Shown one piece after another: positions 38,001-46,225 of a stretch of DNA of 64,000 bases. A program made the translations under genes and the position numbers. The DNA comes from Beroe forskalii (taxonomy: Eukaryota; Ctenophora; Nuda; Beroida; Beroidae). How positions within the stretch are numbered: position 1 is the stretch's first letter; each line of letters starts with the position of its first letter. Location of the stretch: positions 1 through 64,000 of the forward strand of contig WFMF01000391.1 in the NCBI GenBank assembly GCA_011033025.1, written 5' to 3'. A model generated the notes under the pieces. It was not told the origin of the DNA, did not search any database, and worked only from the letters and a program-made list of their open reading frames with translations.

Positions 38001-41000
38001 GGACCCCTTAGAACACATTCCAACACTAAAACCTTTGTAAATAATTTTTGCACAGACTATCTCTATTTTTCTCTTATAACTTTGCTAACTATAGAAATAT
38101 GATTGATCATAGTAAAGCTACTCTGTACTGTTTTATGTAGATAAAAATATCATTATCAGAGGTATTCAAATTTAGAATATGCTTCTAGAAGTAACGAATG
38201 AATGAAAGTTTTGCACTAAGTTTATATTTGGCATCTTGAATTAAATCACAAGCATCAAATTTTCAAACATTGCACGCCCCCATGCACGCCCCCAAATTTC
38301 TGATGGGGGCGTGCGCACGCCCCCGCACGCCCCCGGTGGATCCATGCCTGGTTCCGCAAAACTGTAATGTAGGCAAAAAGTACAGTTCACGGGACTCAGA
38401 CACTTGAACTTTTTAGATAAAAAGAACTCAGTCAAAAGAACAAAAAAGTTAGCAAAGAACACTGGTTACCTGATAATGTTCATGGAGATGAGTTGCATGA
38501 CGCGGGTAGGGGTAGCTATGATGATGTCCTTATCTCCAGCCCGAGCCTCCTTGGCCTGCTTCCTAACCCTTAGCTTGCCTCCAATCATTGTCATCAACCT
38601 ATCACCCCCGATAATTTCTTCTACTACTCTATGAAAAGGGGGGTGACAATACCACGCCTCGGGGTATGGTATCAGCTGATGAATATTCAGATCTATGTAA
38701 TGATGATGAATTGTCCAAACTTCGTGCTAATCTTAATTTGTTGACTATTTAAATCCTTCAAGTGTAAAGTAAGTAATTGTCCAAACTCTCATAGTGAGAG
38801 ACCTAACTCAATCCCTCCATCCCCCACTCACTGTGTGATTTGGCGGCATATCTCCCGTGTAGGTGCCACTATGATGGCTTGAGGGTGTCTGCCGCCTCCA
38901 GCCAGCCGCTGAGCCCCCACTTTGTTCAACAAGGGGACAACAAAGGCCAGGGTCTTACCACTTCCTGTAGCTGATGTAATCACAGCGTCCCTGGCATGGT
39001 ATGAGTGGTGTTAGTTACCAGTTGGAAAGGTTTAGTTGAAGAGTTGAGTGTCGTGGAGTAAAATATATAGCGATTAAAGAGAATATCATGATATCATTTT
39101 ACTCAGTTTAAAGTTTGAAACATATAGTATTGGACAAAATAAAAACAATACAGAAGAATATACATTAATAAAGAACTGACAATATGTTACTGTATTTCTA
39201 TGACTCACTTGCCAATGGCTGTGGCATCAAGAGCTTTAGCTTGGACTGGGAGGGGTTTCTCATACCCCAGCGCCTCCAGCTGTCCCACTAGCGTGGGGTG
39301 GAGATACTTGTAGTCTCTGAAGTGGGTTCTCTCAGGGTGCTCTGCGCTCTTCTGTCCACCTGGGTTTAGGGAGGGGTTTCAACCGTGATACTCCTTTCAT
39401 TCGAGTGTGGAAGATTAGGCAAATCTCTTTATTAATATTTGAATGTGGAAGATTGGGAAGAGGAATATTCAAGTTAGTCCGTGTTTTTGCTTTATACTTT
39501 TATATCCAGGGATGAAAACTGCGCCATACCCATAAGCACTTAAAGGGGTTCTCTGGTATAGAATTGACTTTATATGAAATTGAAATCATTGTGATTTTAT
39601 CATATCTCACCTTACACGTAATAAAATGTTGAAATCCCCATCCCTCTATCTTTATTATTTCGCGAGTTATTGCGGTTTAAAAATTTAGCGCGATGACGTC
39701 ACTCCAGCACCAACATGTTGTCGCGCAGAGTTATATTACAGGTGAAACAGCTTATTGTACTATTGTAGTGGGAAATAGGTGTGAAATCTGGTGAAATTGT
39801 TAAGCTTTTAGCATGCTTATATAGTATTTCATCCTAGTTCATGGACGGAATTTACTACTTTCACATTAGGTTTTGGATGATTTTCCAAATTATACATTTT
39901 GAAGCGGTTTTATTCATCATGATTGACTAAATATGATAATTGATACTATTACTACGTACAAATCATAATGCATATTCACAGTAATATTAACATAGGTATA
40001 GTAACGCACTTTTACATGGACAATGAACAGTGAAAAGATATCAGAGTAAACCAAATAGTCTTATGAACTGTTGCTGGAATCCAGATTCCGGACTGATGTT
40101 AGAGGAACTGTTGTCAGAGTTTACACTCTTGTTTGAATGGTTGTTGGAATCCAGACTGGTGTCAAAATGAACTTTTGTCATTTGAGTGAACACTGATCGC
40201 TTGTTGGAATCCGGACTTGAGTCAGAGTGAACTGTTGTCAAAGCAACTGAGTGAACACTGAAGGTTGTTGGAATCCAGACTGGTGTCAGGGTAAATTAGT
40301 GTCAGAGTCACTCTCACACTTATTCACTCTGGCACCAGTCGGAAGTCCAACACTGAACTGATGTTGGAATCAGGAATGGTGTCAGAGTGATCAGTGAATT
40401 GGTGTCCGAGTGATCACTGAGCTGTTGTTTGAATCCGGACTAGTGTCAGATTGAATTGATGTTAGAGTAGACTGGCGTCAGTCAGAAAACAACGCAAACT
40501 CGGCCTCGGCTAAGAACTTGAACTCGGTCGTTTACTGTTGTTAGAGTGAACTGGTGTTAGAAGAAACAGTGAACCTACTTCGGAATCGGCTAGAATGGGA
40601 ATTAATATAGATCAGAGTGAACATGTACTATAGTCGGTAAGATTAGACCGGAGTGGACTTGTGTCAGAGTATAAAACTTGTTTAAACCGGGACTATTTTC
40701 ACGAGTTCATGAGCCAGAGTTTTGGTGTTAGAGAGGACATGTCCTACATTGCACTCTTTTCAGAACTGAAACTTGTCAAAACTTGTTAAAAGTGAATTTT
40801 AGTCGGACTGAACAGTTGTCAAAATATAATTGAACTGGTCGACCGGTATTACGGTAGAAGGAACTTAGAGTAAATCGCTACTGAAGAGTGACGAGTTTCT
40901 CTTCCAGAATGAACTGAAGTCAGATCAAATAAGGGGGTGAGTGAAGGTATCTCGGAGTTAGCTGATGCCTTAAAGTACTGATTTCACAATGAAAACTGTC

Positions 41001-41855
41001 ATAATTTACTGCAGGCAAGATGGGCTCATTTCCCATCCTATTGTCCCAAAATGAATGCATAAATAGTTGAGTGTATCAATTAACTAACATATCTAATCAG
41101 CAAAAAATCATTTAAAAAGAAAATAAGAAAACTAAAAGTGAATCAAACAATAAAAGTAATGTGGGAAATACCAATTTTATCACGTATTTTAATAGCGCGC
41201 ATAGCAGTCAGTTGCGGTCTGGTGCAGTAGTGACGTCATCGCGCCGTAACATAAAGGTGCGATATCTCGCGATAGGAGGCACCTAGAAACATGGGAATTT
41301 CACCATGATTATTGTTACAGAAATAATTAATAAATTGGATCATGAAAAATAGCACTTTTTCTGGAGCAGAGAACCCCTTTAAGCAGCGGAAAATATTGCG
41401 AACTATCGCATTCAGTTTCTGAGTTATAAAGTCTCACCTCCGAAGAATTCCTTGTGTTTGTCACTGTAAGTCTGCTGGAATGTTGAGCTGAGGTCTGAAG
41501 ACGGGGTGTTGTAACGTGACGCCTTGTTTGGGAATTCTCTTACTCTGTGTGACAGAGAGCTAGGGGTATCTTCGGAGCTACTAACTGGAGGGCTTGTGGT
41601 GGAGGGATCAGAGGTGCTGTAGGGTGAGATTTGAGCTAAAGGAGTACGATTTGGATTAAATGCCACTGGATCAGGTGATAATGGTAGAGGTGAGATACTA
41701 TCTGATGGATAAGAGCGCTCTGACTCCAGGGGTTCATCGGGAGGATCATATCGTGAAGAGGAGAGAGGATTGGCTGAGTCTGTCAGGTGTCGTCTACAGC
41801 AGTGCACGGACTTGCAAAGTCTTTGGAATGTGCCCAAATTCCGGACATTGTACAT
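20010..41855 (-). CDS. DDX28: DDX28-like mitochondrial DEAD-box RNA helicase, complete, eight exons
   Basis: Exons, 5' to 3': 41855-41438, 39359-39209, 38990-38832, 38628-38470, 31160-30956, 29189-28986, 28768-28585, 20152-20010. All introns are GT-AG with matching phases. The sum is 1623 nt, or 540 residues plus stop, the length I recall for vertebrate DDX28. The start is rich in Arg and poor in acid (LCKSVHCCRRH), as in mitochondrial presequences, and is followed by a Ser/Pro-rich linker. Motifs: Q-motif PLPVQ; I SATGSGKT (196-203); Ia APTREI (232-237); Ib TPTR (282-285); II DEAD (306-309); III TAT (337-339, usually SAT); IV MVFVKF; V ATDVAARGVDIP (455-466); VI YIHRAGRTGRAG (483-494). DDX28 acts in mitochondrial large-subunit ribosome assembly. 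Assignment over other DEAD-box proteins rests on the presequence, the length and the FLVLDEAD region. Intron 4 holds a hAT element, intron 5 an unknown gene, intron 7 a GPCR. Confidence 0.9.
20865..21015. repeat. Dispersed repeat shared with 32540-32710
   Basis: The segment starting GGCCGAAAAATCGTGTGTAG and running through GACCCGTTTT, TTTTTCACTTTTCA and TAGTTCATGT-type words reappears at about 32540-32710 with insertions. No coding content. It lies in helicase intron 7, and its partner lies inside the hAT element of intron 4. Confidence 0.6.
21170..21320. repeat. Dispersed repeat shared with 6120-6270
   Basis: Words such as AAGCGTGAATAT, GTCCGTGAAGTT and AAGTCCGTGATA followed by TTATGTC occur in the same order near 6170-6250. 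The copies have diverged. Nothing coding is seen. Confidence 0.55.
22341..25187. mobile_element. 2.85 kb foldback element with internally repeated arms
   Basis: The left arm (about 22341-23105) is the near-identical reverse complement of the right arm (about 24410-25187). The ends read GGGGTGGAAATCCACCCC on both sides. Each arm carries about four copies of GGGGTGGAAAATCACCCC followed by TTTGTCCAATA at roughly 165-bp spacing, and each copy is nearly palindromic. The centre (23.1-24.4 kb) is unrelated and rich in CTGCCGT/ACTGCTGTGG words. Matching frames in both arms (22919-22635 and 24603-24887) are by-products of the inversion. No transposase and no clear target duplication are seen. It lies in helicase intron 7. 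Confidence 0.75.
25430..25578. repeat. Copy of the GTTTCGGCTTGATTCGG repeat family
   Basis: A run of GTTTCGGCTTGATT-type and GGTTGATTCG-type words ends in TTGTAGTATCAACG, the same terminus as the repeat at 16436-16755. No gene. Confidence 0.6.
26124..26323. mobile_element. 200-bp MITE with ATT target duplication
   Basis: Inverted ends ACCTTAGGAGGTTTATTTAT and its counterpart (reverse of AAATACACCTCCTAAGGT) enclose 200 bp, flanked on both sides by ATT. The interior has further inverted AAAAATCCCC/GGGGATTTTT words. It lies 317 bp upstream of the nested GPCR at 26641. Confidence 0.65.
26641..27670 (+). CDS. Class A GPCR, intronless, two frame breaks between TM6 and TM7
   Basis: The N-terminus has three N-glycosylation sequons (NIS, NRT, NTT). 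TM1 has LGDSTIL (Asp at the 1.50 Asn position). TM2 has the typical NLAVCDLL. TM3 starts with Cys (LCKVEHY) and ends SIVKLLIVKYPLKA in place of DRY. TM4 has FIWLCSS. A loop-2 Cys (YCYEHL) fits the usual disulfide. TM5 has LLPSVVIV. Frame 1 runs to TM6 (VLHCCS-type end near 27380). Frame 3 gives TLGVYFLALDF and the third loop to about 27455. A third frame gives TM7 with MANFYIYSLTVTSFRK, an NPxxY variant, then a cysteine-rich tail (CCCS, possible palmitoylation). Total length 1030 nt is two short of a multiple of three, so two single-base losses, at CCC (27376-27378) and in TTGGTG (about 27454-27459), would explain it. Either a recent pseudogene or assembly errors. Nested in helicase intron 7 on the opposite strand. 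Confidence 0.8.
29604..30581 (-). CDS. Unknown intronless gene nested in helicase intron 5 (325 residues)
   Basis: I do not recognise this protein. I start it at the ATG at 30581 (context CACCATGA) because a TATATAA box (30664-30658) lies 77 bp upstream; a longer frame opening at 30674 would contain that TATA box. In order: a possible zinc-binding patch (CIHCK at about 17-21, CDVH near 46-49); a Thr/Pro/Ala-rich low-complexity middle with about seven TRPPTA(A/V) heptads; a motif PSWWDA(D/E) seen twice, before and after the heptads; and a charged helical C-terminal 110 residues (KYENVRDKIQKDR, RRRRVVAEAMIVDP). The C-terminus faintly resembles the helical end of CCDC106-like proteins, but this is a guess. 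Same strand as the helicase, so it is not merely an intron shadow. Confidence 0.65.
   Translation of the reverse strand: MTTPSPTNPLQRPPYLSCIHCKVDIFTIRHGFNGQLGATTEITFCDVHKQNFRAPPILPDGATAPTHSRHLGATAATQSEVPVVTSTTLNQSGNPAVTSRKPPAQNATAPTQSSILPSWWDADGTAPAVTRPPNAATRPPTAATRPPTAATRPPTAVTRPPSAVTRPPTAVTRPSPQSRNPGVKAPSQSRVTSRISPSWWDAEDTSSTLTRFPTRQLNQQTRPAYNPDDTLRKYENVRDKIQKDRVPLRRALASLKIDRATFRRRRVVAEAMIVDPTSFLEIRERLARTSTGLILEDLLSECKKLMWTSALKQKLRLAVSDGRCI
30055..30200 (-). repeat. 21-bp coding minisatellite (TRPPTAA heptads)
   Basis: About seven near-identical copies of a 21-bp unit (plus-strand word TCTGGTCACGGCAGTAGGGGG) encode TRPPTAV/TRPPTAA in the nested unknown gene. The unit keeps the frame. Confidence 0.85.
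30658..30664 (-). promoter_or_regulatory. TATA box of the nested unknown gene
   Basis: TATATAA on the minus strand, 77 bp upstream of the ATG at 30581. A start of transcription about 30 bp downstream would give a 5'UTR of about 50 bases. This placement argues for the internal ATG. Confidence 0.55.
30774..30804. promoter_or_regulatory. 31-bp perfect palindrome with two CACGTG E-boxes
   Basis: CCACGTGATGTGA is followed after TTA by its exact reverse complement, TCACATCACGTGG. The palindrome lies about 110 bp upstream of the TATA box of the nested gene. Symmetric E-boxes with TGATGTGA half-sites suggest a binding site for dimeric factors. Function is inferred from position and symmetry only. 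Confidence 0.5.
31405..32372. repeat. About 150-bp tandem array with CTGGGGGC/GCCCCCAG hairpins
   Basis: Seven units at 147-157 bp spacing each carry CTGGGGGCGGCAGCCCCCAG, a perfect 8-bp stem with a GGCA loop (slightly changed in the first and last), followed by AAGCCAGAGGTCTG. The rest of each unit is AT-rich. Three units of the same kind occur in the relative at 53286-54251, so the array belongs to the transposon family. Confidence 0.9.
32940..33740. repeat. About 166-bp tandem array, left copy (inverted partner at 37340-37880)
   Basis: Five units share TGTTTTCTGGGACGGGGAAT, CCAAGCATTATCTAAGCGCT, GACCACGCCCACTTTTTGCG and GATGATTCACAATATATGGC. Together with the partner array in reverse orientation this forms the inner foldback of the hAT-type element. 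Confidence 0.85.
34294..34382. repeat. Two adjacent hairpins of the variable-stem type
   Basis: TATCTAAATTTATCACG (34294-34310) pairs with CGTGATAAATTAGATA (34331-34346), one bulge, around a 20-nt loop GCTCCACTCTTCGAGTGTCG. GATATAAATATT (34343-34354) pairs perfectly with AATATTTATATC (34371-34382) around TCGTAGCAAGCTACTC. The first loop shares a CTTCG core with the hairpins at 3.3-4.7 kb. Confidence 0.65.
34405..35262. repeat. 352-bp tandem triplication inside the hAT element
   Basis: Two complete 352-bp units and a truncated third are virtually identical. The shared part can be read on the plus strand as a protein-like stretch (GMYIATYYQKVQSEVCTEPY then FNKPYSKDFHRIKPG), but each copy is closed by stops outside it and I do not recognise it. 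It may be a captured exon fragment that was then tandemly amplified, or simply non-coding satellite. Confidence 0.8.
36120..36649. mobile_element. 530-bp TTAA-flanked DNA element nested in the hAT element
   Basis: Inverted ends AGGGATGGTA(A/T)AGTTTT are flanked on both sides by TTAA (36116-36119 and 36650-36653). TTAA target duplications are typical of piggyBac and Kolobok superfamilies. No transposase. It inserted after the host transposon. Confidence 0.75.
37340..37885. repeat. About 166-bp array, right copy, reverse orientation
   Basis: Three to four units carry the reverse complements of the words in the left array (ATTCCCCGTCCCAGAAAACA, AAAAAGTGGGCGTGGTC). Shared flanks extend the inverted homology to about 38040 and 32800. 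Confidence 0.8.
39544..41378. mobile_element. 1.84 kb TTAA-flanked DNA transposon (non-autonomous)
   Basis: Ends AGGGGTTCTCTG and its reverse complement are flanked by TTAA at 39540-39543 and 41379-41382. Near both ends lie inverted subterminal words (TGACGTCA, CGCGATGA/TCATCGCG). The middle (about 40040-40900) is a degenerate tandem repeat of GTTGTTGGAATCCAGACTGG and GTGTCAGAGTGAACTG words. No transposase frame. It occupies most of helicase intron 1. Kolobok or piggyBac type is inferred from TTAA. Confidence 0.8.
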
Positions 41856-42598
41856 AATATTGTCAGCTACAGGGCGAAAAGAGGTATTATCGTTACAAAG
41901 TCGAGTTAAATAATATTTTTATAATAATCTGAATAGATGGGATTGCCCATAGAAGCATAGATGAGGTTCTAAAATCTAAAATTCGACAGTATTCTTTTCT
42001 ATTATTGCTACTTTGCTATCAAATGAGATGTCCTTTTGAAATAACAATGAAGTTTTGTTGACTCGATGTCTTAATTGCTCAAATTACGAATGAATTTAGC
42101 ATATTATATATGCTTTCAGACTCCAAACTGCGATTTTGAAACAAAAAGGTGAACAAAGTATTTGCTAATTTATTTAAGTTAACGATCACACTTGAAAATT
42201 TAAGATGCTTGACCATACTAGGCTACCTAAATAGCTAAATGATCAACTATCATTGATTCAAAATGATACTATGACGCGAATCTCAAGAACTATAAACCTC
42301 CTAGCAATTGAATCCTAGGGCATGATTACAGCACCATTAAATCATTCAAATAATGGGTACCGGCATTGTGATGGGCCTCCTTCCCAGTTTCAATGATATT
42401 GTGAAGGATATAAATTGAATAACTTATAACATCATCATATTAATCAGGTTTTATTCGCTAATTACGACATATTTCATCCTCACAAAATGTACATCACATC
42501 GCCTCATGACAGTTCCAAGCAAGAATCCCATGAAAATTCACAGATTATTCACAGGTAGTATAATTTACAATTTCTATGAGTTTGAAGACGCAGTTCGT
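41856..42598. other. Spacer between NDUFA7 stop and helicase start
   Basis: This 743-bp AT-rich stretch should contain the NDUFA7 3' end and the promoter of the DDX28-like gene. I see no distinctive motif. Confidence 0.5.
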
Positions 42599-43184
42599 TT
42601 ACTGCAATTGATTGGGGGCTTCCCTGACGTCTCCCAGTCTGTCTTGCAATGAGAGCCCGTGGGGATAGGGGTCTTCTCCGGGATTGTACGCGTTACCTGG
42701 CACAGGGGCCATGAACGCTAATCTGAAATGGAGTTTGAGTTAATAGTGATTATTGAAGTCATATAATGAATTAAAGATTTGATGAATATGAAAATGATAG
42801 CAATGCTAAAAGAGCATCAATATCAGCTCTGAATTTTGAGCTGTTTGTAGTTTTACAGTCTGATAAAATTGAAAATTAACGCGTGTCACACATTTCCCTG
42901 AAAAGTAAGGCGTAACACGCTAATCCGGGAGCTCCCTCCTCTGCTCCAGCTTCTATCTGCTTATTCAGCAGACTCACAGGGGGTCCCATCTTCCTCCTCA
43001 GGTCCCGGGTGTGGTAGTAGTTGGCGGACACGGCCGAGTTCTCGGAGGGCGGGAACACGGGCTGCGGGATACTGCGGGGTGCCTGGTGTTTGGGAGCCCG
43101 CATGTGGTCCCGGTACGGTTTCTTGGTCAGCCACTGGATGAGGCGATGTCTGTACCTGCCGCCTGGTATCAGATTACCACTCAT
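42599..43184 (-). CDS. NDUFA7: NADH dehydrogenase (ubiquinone) 1 alpha subcomplex subunit 7 (B14.5a)
   Basis: Two coding exons (43184-42892 and 42722-42599) give 138 residues. The diagnostic patch is the Ser-Ala-Asn-Tyr-Tyr-x-Thr-Arg-Asp-x-Arg-Arg stretch (near residues 53-64, ANYYHTRDLRR) followed by PP, as in B14.5a proteins (human 113 residues). The protein is a supernumerary subunit of mitochondrial complex I. The basic N-terminus (GGRYRHRLIQWL) suits import. The GT-AG join at 42892/42722 keeps the frame (FREI then LAFMAP). A 9-bp word GATTAGCGT occurs in exon 1 near 42920 and at the start of exon 2, so the exon end could be misjudged by about 13 codons. A CCACCCAG before the ATG could be a 5'UTR acceptor. 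Confidence 0.85.
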
Positions 43185-44182
43185 TGCTGGGTGGAAGAGG
43201 GCGGGTTATGAAACTAGTATACTGGTTTACTGGGGGTGAGAGTTAATAGGGATCTTAATTCACAATCAACCTTGCTTAAGATATAAGCACATATAATTCT
43301 AGTGATGAAATAATTGAATAAATGAACAATATACTACTACTATGTACTAGATAATACATAACAACAGAGATTGTTGAATGGTAGAAGTGAGATTTATCGA
43401 AAATTTTACCTCAAAATTCGAAATTTTTACACGACAGTCATACTCATTTGAAAACAAAACTCAAATAAAATCAAACTGTAATCAATTATCAATTAAGAAA
43501 TCAATTTTTCAATCGGATCATTAATTTTTATGAAATTAAAGTTAATTAAGAATAAAGTAAACGACAAATACAGTACTACATTACACTGGAAACGGTAACG
43601 ACAGAATAAGACAATAAGCATTACTTGGAAATTACGATTTCTGCCTGGCAAAATAGCGAGTTGCCAGGTTTCTGTTTATTTCCCTACGGTAGCATCCTCA
43701 ACTCCTTAACCACTAATGCCAAATTTATTGTCATCAAATCTACAGAATCTGGTACGAGAAATTTAGGTTTGGTTAACTAAAAGCATAATGACAGTGCACC
43801 TGGAAATTATCAATCTGACTCTGCCAATATTTGAATTTGGGGTAAAACGGTAGGTGTATATTGTTCAAATATAAATGCCATAAATCATGGTTATATCAAT
43901 AACTATAAAAACCCTAGCAAGAATAAAATTACAACTTAAGTTATCACACTTTCAGTAAAGCAGTAAAAGATGAACACAGATCAAACATAAATTTGTCTCA
44001 AGTCTCAGGCAAAGATTTGCCTGCCAATTGAATCGAGGAAAGCTGTAACCAAACCGAGACGAGTTCTTATTTCTGCTTTGACCAACTTTTCGATTCGAAT
44101 AATAACTCACACTTGTCTTCCTTAACTTCTAACTCTTTGCAACAGATCACATGACTCATTTATTTAACTCCCTATATCTGAA
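43185..44182. other. Spacer between Rabex-5-like stop and NDUFA7 start
   Basis: About 1 kb, AT-rich, with no gene or strong repeat seen. A run of CTGCCTGGCAAAAT/ATTTTGCC-type words near 43640-43670 can form a weak hairpin. Confidence 0.45.
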
Positions 44183-45338
44183 CTAGCTAATCAGTAGTTT
44201 CGCCATCTCCTCCTCTATGCCACTGAACTTGCTCCTCATCTCCTCTATGCTCTGCAACACCTCCTCCTTGTGTTTCCTCACATCCACCTTCAACTGCTCG
44301 GTATTATCCCTCAGTTTGTCCTGGTAGGAGTGGAGCTGCCTCACCTTCTCCTCACAGCCCTTCACCCGGGCGATGTTGTCGAGCAAGCCCCCCACGAACT
44401 TGTTACTCAGCGCCTCCTCCAGGTGGGAGCTGTGCCCCTCCATGAAGTGGTTGTATTCCTCACTCGACAGCGACAACTTGTCCGGACTCACACTCTCCAG
44501 GAACTGCAGCGCACAGCACATGTTCGTGAAGTTGTACGCCGTTTCGCCGCTCGTCAGCCGCTCAGCGGGCAGGAACCGCTCGATGTACTGCGTGGTGGCG
44601 TGGAGGTTGGGGGGAGCAGCCACTATCAGGGTGTAGATCAGCATGGGAAGCAGCTCGTCTGCCCCCTGCAGCCTTCTCGTGCGCCACATTAAACAGGTCG
44701 TGGAGTGCCTTGCAGCACAGAACCATGCACGTGACCTTGTCATGGGGGCTCCGCTTCTTGTTCAGTTCCAGGAGGTAATACTGGGCCAGGGCCAGCTGTC
44801 TGTCCGTCATCTCGTTATCACTCGGCAGCGTGAAGTCCAGGTGTTTGGGCAGGATCCAGTGAAGTGACCGGATCTTGTCATCTAACGCACTGTTCTTGAT
44901 CTGATCGCACTCAGGGTTGAAAACATTCTCAAATATATTAACCATGACAAAGCGTTCCATGCCCACCACGACATCGGTCACTGCTTCCGCTTTCCAGCTC
45001 TCAAAATACGAGTAATTAGTGAGTTTCTTCGTCATGTAGGAGTAAAACATCTGGACTTCCTTGCTCTTCACCTCTATGCTGTCCTTGCTATTCCGAACTC
45101 TGAAGATGAACTTCCTGGTTTGGTCTGCAATATTAGCGTCCAGGAACTTGCCGGTTCGGAGCATGAAGTAGTAAGAGAAGAGGTTCCTGGAGGGGTTAGG
45201 GTTCGTGTCTCCTCCCATCTCCTCCTCCTCTGTTTCTTCTGGAGAGGTACGGTGGTGGCTGGTAACGGAGGAGGCTCGGCTCCGGACCGGGGAAGCGCTG
45301 CCTCGCAGAGGGGAGGAACTGCCACGGAAGAAATCCAT
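44183..45338 (-). CDS. Rabex-5 (RABGEF1)-like VPS9-domain Rab guanine-exchange factor, one frame break
   Basis: A single-exon gene of 385 codons if one base is removed. The N-terminus is Ser/Pro/Arg-rich (residues 1-45) and lacks the A20 zinc finger of vertebrate Rabex-5. A helical bundle follows (MERFVMVNIFENVFNPE, ALDDKIRSLHWILPKHLDF). The VPS9 core has ADELLPMLIYTLIVAAPPNL and ETAYNFTNMCCALQFLE, which contain the Asp and Tyr positions that catalyse nucleotide release in Rabex-5. The C-terminal 80 residues form a coiled coil (QLHSYQDKLRDNTEQLK). Known relatives activate Rab5 on early endosomes, with the coiled coil binding Rabaptin. The break lies at about 44665-44675, where GGGGG should be GGGG: frame A ends in the wrong sequence and frame B resumes with GADELLP. 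Retrocopy pseudogene or homopolymer miscall are both possible. Confidence 0.85.
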
Positions 45339-46040
45339 GTTGCCTGGTGCAAGGCGGTGGGGTTAGATGGGGTTTAGTAAGAGTCAGTTGCTTTTTTACG
45401 GTCAATGGTTCAATATGTCAATTTATAAGTCCATGAGTGATGCATGAATTACTGAATTGCAGGGGCACGAAAATTATGCAACCATAAAATAACCCTTTCA
45501 TAGTTCATATGTTTATTTATTTATATGAAATTAAGATAGAAACCCATGAATTTCATACCACAAGATTTTCCTCCAAAATTATAAAACTCTAACTGATTCA
45601 AACTCAAAACAAATGTTATTCAAAAATTCTAAAAATACATAAAATACTATGAAGTAATTGTAGTATCAAACATAAACAATAAATCGTATTAAACTCATCA
45701 GAACTGCAGTTAATAATAATGCTATAATAGATGCAGTTAATAGTAATAGATGAAATTCACCAAATCTTTGAGAATGGATAAAGTGAATATCGTTCTATTT
45801 TCAAAGCAATTCATCTAAGATCTAAAGAACGACAGTTCCTTGCCAACCAAATGAAGGCATAATGCCGAAAGGTAAAAAACGAAAGAAATAAATCAATTGA
45901 ACACTACAAACTGTACAAAAATTAAGTCAAATATCATCTACGAAGCAATATGAAGTGTTTGATGTAAGAAATTCGATGTCGATGCAGATGTAGACCTCAC
46001 TTACTCATTTTAATAAACTAATAAACACAAAAGGGCCTTT
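45339..46040. other. Spacer between MPPED copy A stop and Rabex-5-like start
   Basis: About 700 bp of AT-rich sequence with no gene seen. It must hold the 3'UTR of MPPED copy A and any promoter of the VPS9 gene. Confidence 0.45.
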
Positions 46041-46225
46041 TCAATCCTTATCAGCAGTTTTAGGGGAATCAACAGGCAGATCTTGACTGGTTGTGTCAGA
46101 GGTTCCAAGGCAACCAAGAGGCAGATCTTGACTAGTTGAGTTTGAGGTTTCAGGGCAGTCAGCAGGCAGCTCTTGACTAGATGTGTCAGCAGTTTCAGGG
46201 CAATCAACAGGCAGCTCTTGATACC
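46041..46225 (-). repeat. In-frame 45-bp repeat at the MPPED A C-terminus
   Basis: Four copies of a 45-bp unit encode (Q)(E/D)LP(V/A/L)(D/G)CPET-type 15-mers rich in acidic, Ser and Thr residues. The frame is preserved throughout and stops after DKD. This tail is absent from MPPED copy C. Confidence 0.8.

Larger units (their letters stand above)
31273..38350. mobile_element. 7.08 kb non-autonomous hAT-type transposon, perfect 8-bp target duplication
   Basis: The ends are CAGGCATGGATCCA and its reverse complement. The flanks are exact 8-bp copies GTTCCGCA (31265-31272 and 38351-38358). An 8-bp duplication and ends starting CAGG are hallmarks of the hAT superfamily. No transposase frame is present. 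Inside are a 150-bp tandem array (31405-32370), an inverted pair of 166-bp arrays (about 32940-33740 and 37340-37880), a 352-bp triplication (34405-35260), small hairpins and a nested TTAA element (36120-36649). The whole lies in intron 4 of the DDX28-like gene and accounts for almost its full length. A 966-bp relative is at 53286-54251. Confidence 0.9.

Noticed and set aside
42876..43184. NDUFA7 as a single-exon gene ending FREMCDTR
   Set aside because: A GT-AG junction at 42892/42722 keeps the frame and adds a sensible C-terminal exon, so the unspliced stop is intronic.
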